Of a stretch of 64,000 nucleotides of DNA, positions 1 to 8,213 are shown one piece after another. Position 1 is the first letter of the stretch; each line of letters begins with the position of its first letter. The notes beneath the pieces are model-generated. The model did not search any database. It was not told where the DNA came from and saw only the letters and a list, made by a program, of their open reading frames with translations. The position numbers were made by a program, and so were the translations under genes. The DNA comes from CAYPPG01 sp964412555 (GTDB lineage: Bacteria > Hinthialibacterota > Hinthialibacteria > Hinthialibacterales > Hinthialibacteraceae), in assembly GCA_964412555.1 (NCBI GenBank), contig CAYPPG010000009.1:1-64000 (forward strand). The letters are read 5' to 3'.

Positions 1-1738
1 CACGGCATGCATACTCCCACTCCGCCTCCGTCGGCAAACGATACCCATTCGCATTCATGTTCGCTTCCCACGTCGATTCATTATAAACTTTCGTCAATCC
101 TTTCCTCTCACTCAATTCATTGCAAAATCGCACACAATCATAACAACTCACACGTTCTACCGGATTATTCGGTTTATTCCCAAAATATGACGGATTGCTC
201 TCCATCACCGCCTGCCACTGTGCCTGCGTCACCTCATACTTCCCCATATAAAAATCCCGCGTCAATGTCACTTGATGCTGCGGCCCTTCATCTGAACCTC
301 GGTCTTTCTCATTACTCGGCGATCCCATCATGAACGTACCATGCGGGATGCGCACCAGTTCCAGCGGTTTTGCGCCGGACGGCAAATTTAAGGGTACTGT
401 GTATGTTTCCCCTGTAATCTCACCTGGCTTCGGCGTAGGCGTCGCCGTCGCTGTAGGCGCTGCTGTTGGCTGCGGAGTGATCTCCACGTTACTGATATCA
501 ATTTCATCCTTGATCAACGTGACTTGTGACGCACGGATAGTAGCATTTCCGCCATCGTTCCGCGAAACCAAACTTCCCCATACATCTCCCATGAAATAAA
601 CGCCGATCTTTTCACTGCTGATTCGTTGCATCAATTCTTGCAGTGAATCCTCGCATGGAATCACCAACTCCACTCCACCCAAAGCATCGTTGGCTAGATT
701 CACGTTCGCATCGACTAGATGCTGCTCGTCGAATACACGCACGACAGAATCGTATTGATTATGTCTCTCAAATGTTGTTCCCGCTTTTGGATTGGTTGTG
801 TCCTCTGCTGCTCGTTTCAAGTTCCCGATAATCGATTCCAATTCCCCCACATCCATCGCGATGGAACCGCCGGGAATGAGAGAAACAATCTTGCCTACGA
901 TAAATGAAAATGCCTCATCCTGAGCGGACGAATCCGAGAATTTCATCCGAAACGTCTGTCCTTTTCGTGAGTAACCGAGAATATAGACGTTTTTATAATC
1001 TACTGTCACCGTTTCCGGTAGCGACAATTCGATCACCCCCCGCTTCATCTCCACGCTTGAGTAAGTAAAATTCGGATTTCCCCACCAATCCAACAATTCC
1101 GTATTGAGTACTCCTTCCGACAATTCGGCTTTGATGTGCAAAGCGCTTTTTCCCTCATGCGGATAAGCGTACAGCAAGCAACGCAGCAATTTCGGGATCA
1201 TAGCCGATTCCACAACAGGATGGATGGAGATTCCTGCATTTCCTTTCAATTCATACGGCGAAGAATCCGAGTTCCATAAAATCAATTCATCCCCCTCCGG
1301 TTCCAGCACGCTTTCCAGAAAATTCACCGCACCTGCACATTGATGAAAACCGTGATGGCCTCCAAACCGCTTGATGGGAAACACGCCGAAACGATAGGAA
1401 CGACCGAATTGAGGACCACTCCGGTACGCGGGAGCCACATTCATTCCATTCGCTTTCCATTCAAAATACGTCGCCGTTCCACTTCCCGTTCGTCCCAAGA
1501 AAAGTGATTGCCCCCCATCCACAGACACATACACATGATAATCGACAACTCCGGAATAAGAAAAACTCCACTTCACCACCAATCCCCGTTCCGCCGCCGA
1601 ATCATAATCCGTCCCATTGCTCAAATCCGCCGAAGAACTCACATCATCCGTCACCGTCACAGCATTCTGAGCACCTGCATCCAAAGCCAAAAGCGGCAAT
1701 AGCGCAACAACACTCAAACAAGAAACCAATATCCGCAT
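1..1738 (-). CDS. Secreted protein with C-terminal FGE/SUMF1 domain (partial)
   Basis: The reading frame stays open from the ATG at 1738 to the window edge, so the C-terminus is missing. The start is supported by GGGAGGAAAG about 5 bases upstream and by a hydrophobic N-terminus (signal peptide ending near LDAGA). Residues about 50-110 look like a fibronectin/beta-sandwich region. The middle (about 110-435) is unrecognised. A Pro/Thr-rich linker (TPQPTAAPTATATPTP) precedes a formylglycine-generating-enzyme-type sulfatase-modifying domain from about residue 460, with LVRIPHGTFMMGS, YEVTQAQW, RLPTEAEWEYACR. This fold oxidises a sulfatase cysteine in true FGEs, but most secreted SUMF1-domain proteins with long N-terminal extensions are not enzymes, and the Cys-bearing active-site end lies outside the window. 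An exported sulfatase occurs at 16.5 kb, so a functional link is possible but unproven. Confidence 0.85.
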   Translation of the reverse strand, partial: MRILVSCLSVVALLPLLALDAGAQNAVTVTDDVSSSADLSNGTDYDSAAERGLVVKWSFSYSGVVDYHVYVSVDGGQSLFLGRTGSGTATYFEWKANGMNVAPAYRSGPQFGRSYRFGVFPIKRFGGHHGFHQCAGAVNFLESVLEPEGDELILWNSDSSPYELKGNAGISIHPVVESAMIPKLLRCLLYAYPHEGKSALHIKAELSEGVLNTELLDWWGNPNFTYSSVEMKRGVIELSLPETVTVDYKNVYILGYSRKGQTFRMKFSDSSAQDEAFSFIVGKIVSLIPGGSIAMDVGELESIIGNLKRAAEDTTNPKAGTTFERHNQYDSVVRVFDEQHLVDANVNLANDALGGVELVIPCEDSLQELMQRISSEKIGVYFMGDVWGSLVSRNDGGNATIRASQVTLIKDEIDISNVEITPQPTAAPTATATPTPKPGEITGETYTVPLNLPSGAKPLELVRIPHGTFMMGSPSNEKDRGSDEGPQHQVTLTRDFYMGKYEVTQAQWQAVMESNPSYFGNKPNNPVERVSCYDCVRFCNELSERKGLTKVYNESTWEANMNANGYRLPTEAEWEYACR

Positions 1739-1835
1739 CGTTCTTTCCTCCCTTTCAAATAGTTGTTGGAAACTTCATTTAAAAATCAATCAATTATCTC
1801 TATCTTTGCACAAAAATCTTCACATATCAAGTATC

Positions 1836-1960
1836 CACTGGGAGCCCACTGGGAGCGCGCTGGGAGCGCGCTGGGAGCGCGGCCATCCCTGGCCGCACTT
1901 TCAACGCACTAAGTTTCTTCCTCGCACCACCCGTGCGGGCAAGGATGCCCGCGCTCCGAC
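1836..1960. repeat. REP-like repeat unit downstream of the RAYT gene
   Basis: The unit is a run of CTGGGAGCGCG repeats, a hairpin GCGGCCATCCCTGGCCGC (1879-1896), a spacer, and a second hairpin GCGGGCAAGGATGCCCGC (1935-1952) followed by GCTCC. The same two-hairpin unit recurs at 2694-3108 on the other side of the transposase gene, and the second hairpin alone recurs at 57.85 and 59.46 kb. Confidence 0.85.
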
Positions 1961-1986
1961 CGTTCGCTCCAACTTCCCGCTCTCCG

Positions 1987-2604
1987 TCATTTACAAAAAG
2001 CACTCCCAAATCGCCAATCTTCTTTCTTCGCACACAGTCCGGCTTTCACAGGATTCTCCTCGATATAGTACTTCACCCTTTCAAAATGCTCTTCATTTCG
2101 AATAAACCGGTCGTAATAATCATCCTGCCAGAATTTCCCTTTCCGATGCAAAAGGCGATTCGCTTCACCAGCGGTATACGATTTCCACGAATGAATTACA
2201 TCCGGCAAACGGAAACCTAAGACCTGGCTGAAAAGCACATGAACATGATTCGGCATGATCACCCAGGAACACAAACGATATTTTTCACCATCGAAATAAA
2301 ATAGCGAATGTTGAACAAGAAGCGCAATTTCTTCAATGTTCAACCAACAACTTCCATATCCTTGATCAAGCCACGTATCGATTTTTTGATTTAATTTCAT
2401 TTCCGCGATTTCTTTCGGATATATTTTCAATTCATTTTTCCATGCTCTCAGCCGTTCTTTCGGCAAGGAATCGTACAAACGAAAAGTAACAAATTGAACC
2501 ACATCTCCTCCATCGAAATGGGGTAAATATCCCCGGAAATACCACCCTTTCGAATCCTGAACATTCTTGCTTGCTTCGGTACGATCATTCATCATTTCGC
2601 ACAT
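1987..2604 (-). CDS. REP-associated tyrosine transposase (RAYT, Y1/HUH family)
   Basis: A 205-residue single-domain HUH endonuclease-type transposase. The metal-binding HUH motif is H120-V-H122 in WVIMPNHVHVL, and the nucleophile tyrosine lies in FWQDDYYDRFIRN (Tyr163 or 164), followed by the family signature YYIEENPVKAGL. RAYTs cut and join single-stranded REP sequences and are thought to spread them. The ATG at 2604 has AGAGGAAG about 6 bases upstream. Two-hairpin REP-like units flank the gene on both sides (1836-1960 and 2694-3108), the usual REPtron layout. The gene looks intact, with length normal for the family and no frameshift. The assignment is firm. Whether the flanking repeats are its substrate is inference from position and structure. 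Confidence 0.93.
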   Translation of the reverse strand: MCEMMNDRTEASKNVQDSKGWYFRGYLPHFDGGDVVQFVTFRLYDSLPKERLRAWKNELKIYPKEIAEMKLNQKIDTWLDQGYGSCWLNIEEIALLVQHSLFYFDGEKYRLCSWVIMPNHVHVLFSQVLGFRLPDVIHSWKSYTAGEANRLLHRKGKFWQDDYYDRFIRNEEHFERVKYYIEENPVKAGLCAKKEDWRFGSAFCK

Positions 2605-2693
2605 AAGAATCTTCCTCTCATGGAGTGTGGGCCATCACTGCCGATATTGTATACGCAAAAAATCTCTATATCACACCCCGTGCGGGTAAGATG

Positions 2694-3108
2694 CACTGGG
2701 AGCGCGCTGGGAGCGCGCTGGGAGCGCGGCCATCCCTGGCCGCACTTTNNNNNNNNNNNNNNNNNNNNNNNNNNNNNNNNNNNNNNNNNNNNNNNNNNNN
2801 NNNNNNNNNNNNNNNNNNNNNNNNNNNNNNNNNNNNNNNNNNNNNNNNCACTAAGTTTCTTCCTCGCACCACCCGTGCGGGCAAGGATGCCCGCGCTCCG
2901 ACCCACTGGGAGCGCGCTGGGAGCGCGGCCATCCCTGGCCGCACTTTCAACGCACTAAGTCCCTTCCTCGCACCACCCGTGCGGGCAAGGATGCCCGCGC
3001 TCCGACCCGCTGGGAGCGCGCTGGGAGCGCGGCCATCCCTGGCCGCTCTTTCATCGCACCAAGTCCCTTCCTCGCACCAACGTGCGGGCAGGGATGCCCG
3101 CGCTCCGA
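2694..3108. repeat. Tandem array of two-hairpin REP-like units, broken by an assembly gap
   Basis: At least three consecutive copies of the unit seen at 1836-1960 are present, each with GGGAGCGCG repeats, the GGCCATCCCTGGCC hairpin, a CGCACTAAGT spacer and the GCGGGCAAGGATGCCCGC hairpin. Copies differ by a few bases. A 100-N gap lies inside one copy, so the copy number is unknown. Long open frames across this array come from the repeats and are not genes. The 80 bases after it hold nothing recognisable. Confidence 0.85.
2749..2848. other. Assembly gap (100 N)
   Basis: Exactly 100 N, a conventional scaffold placeholder, placed inside the REP array. The real length is unknown. Confidence 0.99.
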
Positions 3109-3190
3109 TCCACAAAATATAAAAGGGGAAATCGGCAATCCCAGTCAAATTACTAGAATAGTAAAAAAATTGAATAAGAAAGGAAATACC

Positions 3191-3277
3191 ATGAGTACAC
3201 TAGATAAAACCAGATTGGAAGCCGAGTTATCCTCCAGCAACCTCGGCCGGTTTCAAAAAATTGGTAAAGTGGCGTAA
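3191..3277 (+). pseudogene. Short 28-codon frame, probably a gene remnant
   Basis: An ATG preceded by AAGGAAA opens a frame of 28 codons (MSTLDKTRLEAELSSSN...) ending at TAA 3275. Directly after an A6 run (about 3255-3260) another frame continues plausibly as KKLVKWRKQQEQNALLDQ. This suggests one frameshifted and truncated helical protein rather than a real micro-gene. No family is recognised. It lies between the REP array and the 3' end of the convergent glycosidase-like gene. Confidence 0.3.
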
Positions 3278-3304
3278 GCAACAGGAGCAGAATGCCTTAT
3301 TGGA

Positions 3305-4714
3305 TCAAAACTTAAAAATCAACACCGCCGAACCCAACGCCGATACCCCAAAAGATATTTTCCCCTCCTCCACCAAAAGTTTTTCTCCACGATGCAGATC
3401 AACAAACGTTTCTCCGTTTTCCAATCCGGAAATCTCAAACGCCAGTCCCTGATCCGCCTCATTGACAACGATAAACACAACCTGCTCGTTGTTTTCCTTT
3501 GCCAACCAAATAATCCCCTTTTCATCGGAACCGGAAGAAGGATGAACGGTGAGGGAGTATTTCCCGGTTATATCGGGAGCCGCAAGAAAAGGCTGTAAAG
3601 AATGCAGTTCGGAAACCACACGTTTCAATTCATCCCACAATTGCGAATCTTTTTCCACCGCATGCGTTCCCCAAAACAAAATCCCCCGCGCGCCATTGAC
3701 GATAGCGTCATAGGCCATGAATCTCGTTTGCTCCAAGGTCGGGCGAGGTCTTGGTTCTCTTTCAGAACTCGTTTCACTCAAATCATCCCAGCCGAAACCC
3801 TGCAGTACCATCCACACCGGTTTCCCCGGTGCAGACTCCGCCATCCGCCGGGTAAAGGCTCCTACACTTGTCAGGTTTCGGTCCCGCAAATCGCTATGGC
3901 CGACTTGCGGACCAAACGGAACAGGATAGATGTCACAACCGACAATATCCGCCACTTTCCCAAATCGGGTTAAATCCTTCATCGAATTCCGGGGAGCATG
4001 ATTGAACCAAATCACATGATTCGGATCCTCTTCCCGAACAACGCGAGTTCCGGCAGACAATTGCTCATACAATGAATCGAGATGCGTTCTCCATTCACTC
4101 AATCTCTCCGGAGCGGAGGGCAATCCGACAAGCGCACGGATTTCCTCTTCAACTTCTTCCATCTGTGCATAACGGGCACTGGAACGAAATCGCCTCCACT
4201 TTTCTTCCAACGCTTTCAATGCCTTCTGTTTTTCCGCATTTCCTTGAAAGCGGTCAATGGCTTTTTCTACCTCATTCCACCGCCGAATCGCCCGATTCCA
4301 ACGCAGCCACCAGACATTCCACAGCACTTCATCCGGCCCTTCCCACACGGCGAGCGCCGGATGATTTTCGAACGCTTCGAGTATGGCACGCAATTTTTCC
4401 TTCTCGGAATCACTGGAAACCGCGATCCCCCCTAACGGAATCCAGCATTGCAATCCTGCCTCATGAGCTAAATCCAAGGATTCCTGTGATGCGCCCGCCC
4501 GAATGAGATTGAAGCCAGCCGATTTCACTTCTTTGGCAAACTTTTCATCTTTTGCATTCTCATAAAGCCCAAGAATGAATGTTCGTTCCCCATCGATCTT
4601 CAACATGCCGTCATCGTCGATTGACGTAGGATGAGAATAACCTATCGGCAAGCACATAAAGAATAAAAAAAGTAACATCCCGAAAATTTTCATTGGATTC
4701 GACTGGAAATGCAT
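3305..4714 (-). CDS. Secreted TIM-barrel glycoside-hydrolase-like protein
   Basis: A 469-residue protein with an N-terminal signal peptide (hydrophobic MLLFLFFMCLPIGYS). The body reads like a clan GH-A type barrel: ILGLYENAKDEKF, SAGFNLIRAG, WEGPDEVLW (with a possible acid/base Glu), DIVGCDIYPVPF, MVLQGFGW and ARGILFWG, followed by a C-terminal beta domain (from about 385) ending GSAVLIFKF. A helical, charged insertion of about 80 residues follows the WEGPDE strand, which is unusual for a barrel. The exact CAZy family and substrate cannot be told. The ATG at 4714 is kept because GAGG lies upstream, whereas the internal ATG seven codons later has none. It lies 22 bases after purE on the same strand, so it may be co-transcribed without a functional link. 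Confidence 0.7.
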   Translation of the reverse strand: MHFQSNPMKIFGMLLFLFFMCLPIGYSHPTSIDDDGMLKIDGERTFILGLYENAKDEKFAKEVKSAGFNLIRAGASQESLDLAHEAGLQCWIPLGGIAVSSDSEKEKLRAILEAFENHPALAVWEGPDEVLWNVWWLRWNRAIRRWNEVEKAIDRFQGNAEKQKALKALEEKWRRFRSSARYAQMEEVEEEIRALVGLPSAPERLSEWRTHLDSLYEQLSAGTRVVREEDPNHVIWFNHAPRNSMKDLTRFGKVADIVGCDIYPVPFGPQVGHSDLRDRNLTSVGAFTRRMAESAPGKPVWMVLQGFGWDDLSETSSEREPRPRPTLEQTRFMAYDAIVNGARGILFWGTHAVEKDSQLWDELKRVVSELHSLQPFLAAPDITGKYSLTVHPSSGSDEKGIIWLAKENNEQVVFIVVNEADQGLAFEISGLENGETFVDLHRGEKLLVEEGKISFGVSALGSAVLIFKF

Positions 4715-4736
4715 GAGTAAAAACCTCGAAAATGAA

Positions 4737-5204
4737 TCATTGATTCCGCTTTGCCACTTCCTCCGCCAAGCGCATTCGATACGATTTCAATTTCTCCTGC
4801 AAATTTTCATCAGAGATTGACAACATCTGCACCGCCAATATGCCGGCATTGAAAGCATTATCGATCGCGACTGTCGCCACCGGCACCCCCTTCGGCATCT
4901 GGACCGTAGAATATAATGAATCCTGACCGCCTAGCGCAGATCCGGAAAGAGGCACTCCGATCACCGGCAACGATGTCAATCCGGCCACTGCCCCAGCCAA
5001 ATGAGCCGCCCATCCCGCTCCACAAATGAATACCCGAATCCCGCGTTCATACGCGGTTGTGACATACTCCCGCACCAACTCAGGAGACCGATGCGCCGAC
5101 ATGATTTTCAACTCATTTTCAACATTAAACTCATTCAGTGCATCTGCCGCTTTTTGCATCTTTTCCATATCCGAGGGACTGCCCATCAAAATAGAAACTT
5201 TCAT
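4737..5204 (-). CDS. purE: N5-carboxyaminoimidazole ribonucleotide mutase (class I PurE)
   Basis: PurE moves the carboxyl group of N5-CAIR to C4 of the imidazole ring in de novo purine synthesis. Family signatures are MGSPSD at residues 7-12, IMSAHRSPE, and ICGAGWAAHLAGAVAGLT, with the later block GSALGGQDSLYSTVQMP. Length (155 aa) is normal for a stand-alone PurE. The ATG at 5204 is chosen over a GTG at 5213 because AGGTGAT lies 5-6 bases before it. The usual partner purK is not adjacent. The upstream region holds a DnaA-box cluster. Confidence 0.96.
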   Translation of the reverse strand: MKVSILMGSPSDMEKMQKAADALNEFNVENELKIMSAHRSPELVREYVTTAYERGIRVFICGAGWAAHLAGAVAGLTSLPVIGVPLSGSALGGQDSLYSTVQMPKGVPVATVAIDNAFNAGILAVQMLSISDENLQEKLKSYRMRLAEEVAKRNQ

Positions 5205-5445
5205 TATTATCACCTGTTAATAAACTCTCAATATTTTACAACTTCTTGTGATCATTCAATTTGTTGTGCCAGATTCACATTCGATACAACTTATATGAAT
5301 TCAAGGAGTCTATTGGGGAAAAATAACCATAAGTCCCTCTATTTATTGAGATTAGCAATAAATTTCATCGCAAAGTATTGTGAGTGACCGATTTAATTCT
5401 TGTTAATTGCTAACATGACTTTTTAAATCAACTTTATCAAGTAAC

Positions 5446-5509
5446 CTATTCACATTCTAGAAAACCAACTGTGAACAAGCTGTGGATAACTTGACCCCCA
5501 TGTGAATAA
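5446..5509. promoter_or_regulatory. Cluster of DnaA boxes, candidate replication origin
   Basis: Two perfect DnaA boxes in the same orientation, TGTGGATAA (5481-5489) and TGTGAATAA (5501-5509), start 20 bases apart. Two one-mismatch boxes lie next to them: TGTGAACAA (5470-5478) and the opposite-strand CTATTCACA (5446-5454). They sit in a 306-base gap between the end of fhs and the start of purE. The rest of the gap is AT-rich (for example 5385-5440), as expected for a duplex-unwinding element. No dnaA or dnaN is in the window, so the alternatives are a DnaA-regulated promoter for purE or a DnaA titration site. Confidence 0.5.
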
Positions 5510-5510
5510 C

Positions 5511-7181
5511 TTAAAATAATCCAGTGACTTTTCCATCCGGTAAAAGATCGATCTTCAATGCTGCTGGGACTTTAGGTAATCCGGGCATGAGCATTATATC
5601 ACCGGTGATCACCACGATAAAGCCCGCTCCCGCTCGCGGCTGAAGATCTTCTACATGCAAAGACCATTCACTTGGCGCTCCTAATAGGAGAGGATTGTCT
5701 GACAGTGATGCTTGAGTCTTCGCCATGCAAATCGGAAGAGCCGACAGGCCGTCTTTCTCGATCCGTTTCATTTTACGAACCGCTTTTGCGGAATAGATCA
5801 CGTCGTCAGCCCGGTAAATTTCTTTCGCGATCCGTTCAATTTTCTCATGAAGCGGTAAATTACAGTCATAAAGCGGCTTGAAATCCGACGGTTGATTTTC
5901 AATCGTTTGGATGACTCTCTCCGCTAATGCGACTCCCCCTTTCCCCCCTTTCGCACACACCTCAGAGATTTCAGCCGGCACTCCCTGTTCGAAACAAAAG
6001 TCCATCAGCGCGGCAATCTCCTCTTCCGTATCCTGCGGAAAACGATTGATAGCCACGACCGGCGGAACGCCGAATTTGCGGATATTTTCGACATGGATAC
6101 GCAGATTACTGCATCCTTTCAGCATAGCCTTCACATGCGGTTTGGAGATTTCCTGCAGAGGAAGGCCGCCGTGCATTTTCAAGGCGCGGATACTTGAAAC
6201 GAGAACCACCGCCGCCGGCTGTAAGCCGCCGATACGGCATTTAATATCAAAAAATTTCTCCGCCCCCAAATCGGAACCGAATCCCGCTTCCGTAATACAA
6301 TAATCCGCCAGTTTCAATCCGATTTTTGTTGCCATCAGACTATTGCATCCATGCGCGATATTCGCAAACGGACCGCAATGAATAATAGCCGGGGTTCCTT
6401 CAATGGTCTGAACGAGATTGGGCTTGATGGCTTCCTTCAATAAAACCAGCAACGAACCGATAACTTCGAATTCACGGGCAAAAACAGGTTGAAGCTGGGG
6501 AGTATGCGCGATCAAGATATTCGACAACCGCTCGCGTAGATCACTTAAATCCCTCGACAACGCGAGAATCGCCATAATCTCGGACGCGACCGAAATGATA
6601 AATCCCGTTTCCCGTGGGAAGCCGTTGATTCTTCCCCCGAGTCCGACCACAATATTGCGCAACTGGCGGTCAGCCAAGTCCATAACCCTCGGCCAATAGA
6701 TTCGCCCTGAATCGATATCCAGATCATTTCCCTTTACAATATGATTATCGACGATGGCCGCCAACAGATTGTGTGCGGTGGTAACGGCATGAATATCACC
6801 CGTAAAATGGAGATTGATCTCCTCCATCGGCACAACTTGTGCATACCCGCCGCCGGCCGCCCCCCCTTTGATGCCGAATGTTGGTCCCAACGAGGGTTCC
6901 CGCAGGCAGACGACTTGCTTTTTCCCCAAGACGGAAAACGCTTCTGCCAATCCGATAGAGGTCACCGTCTTTCCTTCCCCGGCCGGGGTGGGTGTCATCG
7001 CTGTGACAAGAATCAATTTCCCGTCAGGCGCATCGGCAAGCCGGTTCATCACGTCAAGATGAATTTTTGCTTTGTTTTTCCCATATAAATCGATTTCGCT
7101 CTCTTCAAGTCCGATCTTTTGAGCCACTTCGGTGATTGGCCGCAAGGTTACACTTTGCGCGATTTCAATATCACTGAACAT
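5511..7181 (-). CDS. fhs: Formate--tetrahydrofolate ligase
   Basis: This 556-residue enzyme makes 10-formyl-THF from formate, THF and ATP, feeding purine synthesis and one-carbon metabolism. Clear landmarks are the ATP-binding loop TPTPAGEGKTVTS (about 64-76), the block EPSLGPTFGIKGGAAGGGY, the EINLHFTGD segment, and the C-terminal ITGDIMLMPGLPKVPAA. Length is normal for the family. A GGGGGGAA stretch precedes the ATG. Its neighbour across the DnaA-box gap is purE, another purine-pathway gene. The MTHFS half of the fusion at 42.5 kb is a second folate enzyme in this window. Confidence 0.97.
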   Translation of the reverse strand: MFSDIEIAQSVTLRPITEVAQKIGLEESEIDLYGKNKAKIHLDVMNRLADAPDGKLILVTAMTPTPAGEGKTVTSIGLAEAFSVLGKKQVVCLREPSLGPTFGIKGGAAGGGYAQVVPMEEINLHFTGDIHAVTTAHNLLAAIVDNHIVKGNDLDIDSGRIYWPRVMDLADRQLRNIVVGLGGRINGFPRETGFIISVASEIMAILALSRDLSDLRERLSNILIAHTPQLQPVFAREFEVIGSLLVLLKEAIKPNLVQTIEGTPAIIHCGPFANIAHGCNSLMATKIGLKLADYCITEAGFGSDLGAEKFFDIKCRIGGLQPAAVVLVSSIRALKMHGGLPLQEISKPHVKAMLKGCSNLRIHVENIRKFGVPPVVAINRFPQDTEEEIAALMDFCFEQGVPAEISEVCAKGGKGGVALAERVIQTIENQPSDFKPLYDCNLPLHEKIERIAKEIYRADDVIYSAKAVRKMKRIEKDGLSALPICMAKTQASLSDNPLLLGAPSEWSLHVEDLQPRAGAGFIVVITGDIMLMPGLPKVPAALKIDLLPDGKVTGLF

Positions 7182-7337
7182 ATATACGATTCCCCCCGAT
7201 CAAGATGCTTCGAGTCGAGATAGAGTAAAAAAATACATTTTTTACTAAAGGAATTATAAAGAGGGTTGTTGAATGGTGAAGATGTATAGAATCAAAAATA
7301 GTAGGAAGAATTCGATTTTATATGCGATTGAAATTGA

Positions 7338-8138
7338 TTAACCAACAATGTCTTCCCCGCCGTCGACATTGATGACATTTCCGGTAATCCAACCGGCTTC
7401 CGGCAAGGATAAAACCGCGATGGATTGGGCGATATCTTGAGGGGATGTCAAACGGCCGGACGGATTGTTACAGGAAGCGCATTGAATGAGCTGCTCATGA
7501 CCGGGAATCTTACGCAGCGCCGGGGTTTCCGTGACACCTGCACAAATGGCATTTGCCCGGACTCCTTCAGGAGCCAGTTCGACGGCAAGTTGGCGGATAT
7601 GTGATTCCAACGCCGCCTTGGCCGCAGATACGGCTCCGTAATTCGGCCATACCCGATGCCCACCGGAACTGGTCATGGCGAAAATCCGCGTTCCTTCTCC
7701 AATTAGACCCTCTTTCCTCAAATCCTGCACCCAATACACGAGGGTATGAGCCATCACATTCAATGTCATTTCCATCTGGGAACGCGTCAGTTCGTCATGC
7801 GGATCCTGATCGAAATAACGCTTGAGTGAACCGAACGCCAGACTGTGCAGAACCGTCCGCAACGGTTTCTTTTTCCCCAAACGCTCACCCATGCTTTCAA
7901 TCGCGTTCAAGCGTTCTTCCCGGTCCGCGGCATTGAAGTTGAAATATTCCACTTCGGCTCCATGTTTTTTCATGGATTCGATTTCTTCGTTGATTTTTGC
8001 CATGGCTGAGCGGCGATCGAAATGAACGCCGAAAATATTCATCCCCCGGGCGGCCAGTTCATGAGCGGTCGACAAACCGAACCCACTGGATGAGCCGAGA
8101 ATCAAGGCCCACTCGTTCTCAAACCATTTTGTATTCAA
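7338..8138 (-). CDS. Enoyl-ACP reductase-like SDR (FabL/FabI type)
   Basis: A 266-residue short-chain dehydrogenase with nucleotide-binding motif GSSSGFG (15-21). Tyr167 and Lys174 are separated by six residues (NYGAVSAAKAALES). This Y-x6-K spacing and the HSLAFGSLK segment resemble enoyl-ACP reductases of the FabI/FabL group rather than classical SDRs (Y-x3-K). The C-terminus GNVINVDGGEDIVG is typical of FabL-like proteins. It would reduce enoyl-ACP in fatty-acid elongation. The start is a TTG, strongly supported by AGGAGG five bases upstream. A general SDR with another substrate cannot be excluded. Confidence 0.8.
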   Translation of the reverse strand: MNTKWFENEWALILGSSSGFGLSTAHELAARGMNIFGVHFDRRSAMAKINEEIESMKKHGAEVEYFNFNAADREERLNAIESMGERLGKKKPLRTVLHSLAFGSLKRYFDQDPHDELTRSQMEMTLNVMAHTLVYWVQDLRKEGLIGEGTRIFAMTSSGGHRVWPNYGAVSAAKAALESHIRQLAVELAPEGVRANAICAGVTETPALRKIPGHEQLIQCASCNNPSGRLTSPQDIAQSIAVLSLPEAGWITGNVINVDGGEDIVG

Positions 8139-8213
8139 CGTAACCTCCTGTTCACCATGTCCGATTGGAAACCATTAATGATATGACCGGCTAGTGAAAT
8201 GTAAAGTGAGGGT

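Noticed and set aside
1..1740. Rightward open frames opposite the FGE-domain gene
   Set aside because: They are antisense to a continuous coding frame with clear SUMF1 motifs and have His/Ser/Pro-rich composition typical of shadow frames.
2592..3148. Several long open frames on both strands across the REP array and N gap
   Set aside because: They are translations of the GC-rich repeat units, partly through N, with repeated low-complexity peptides and no ribosome sites.
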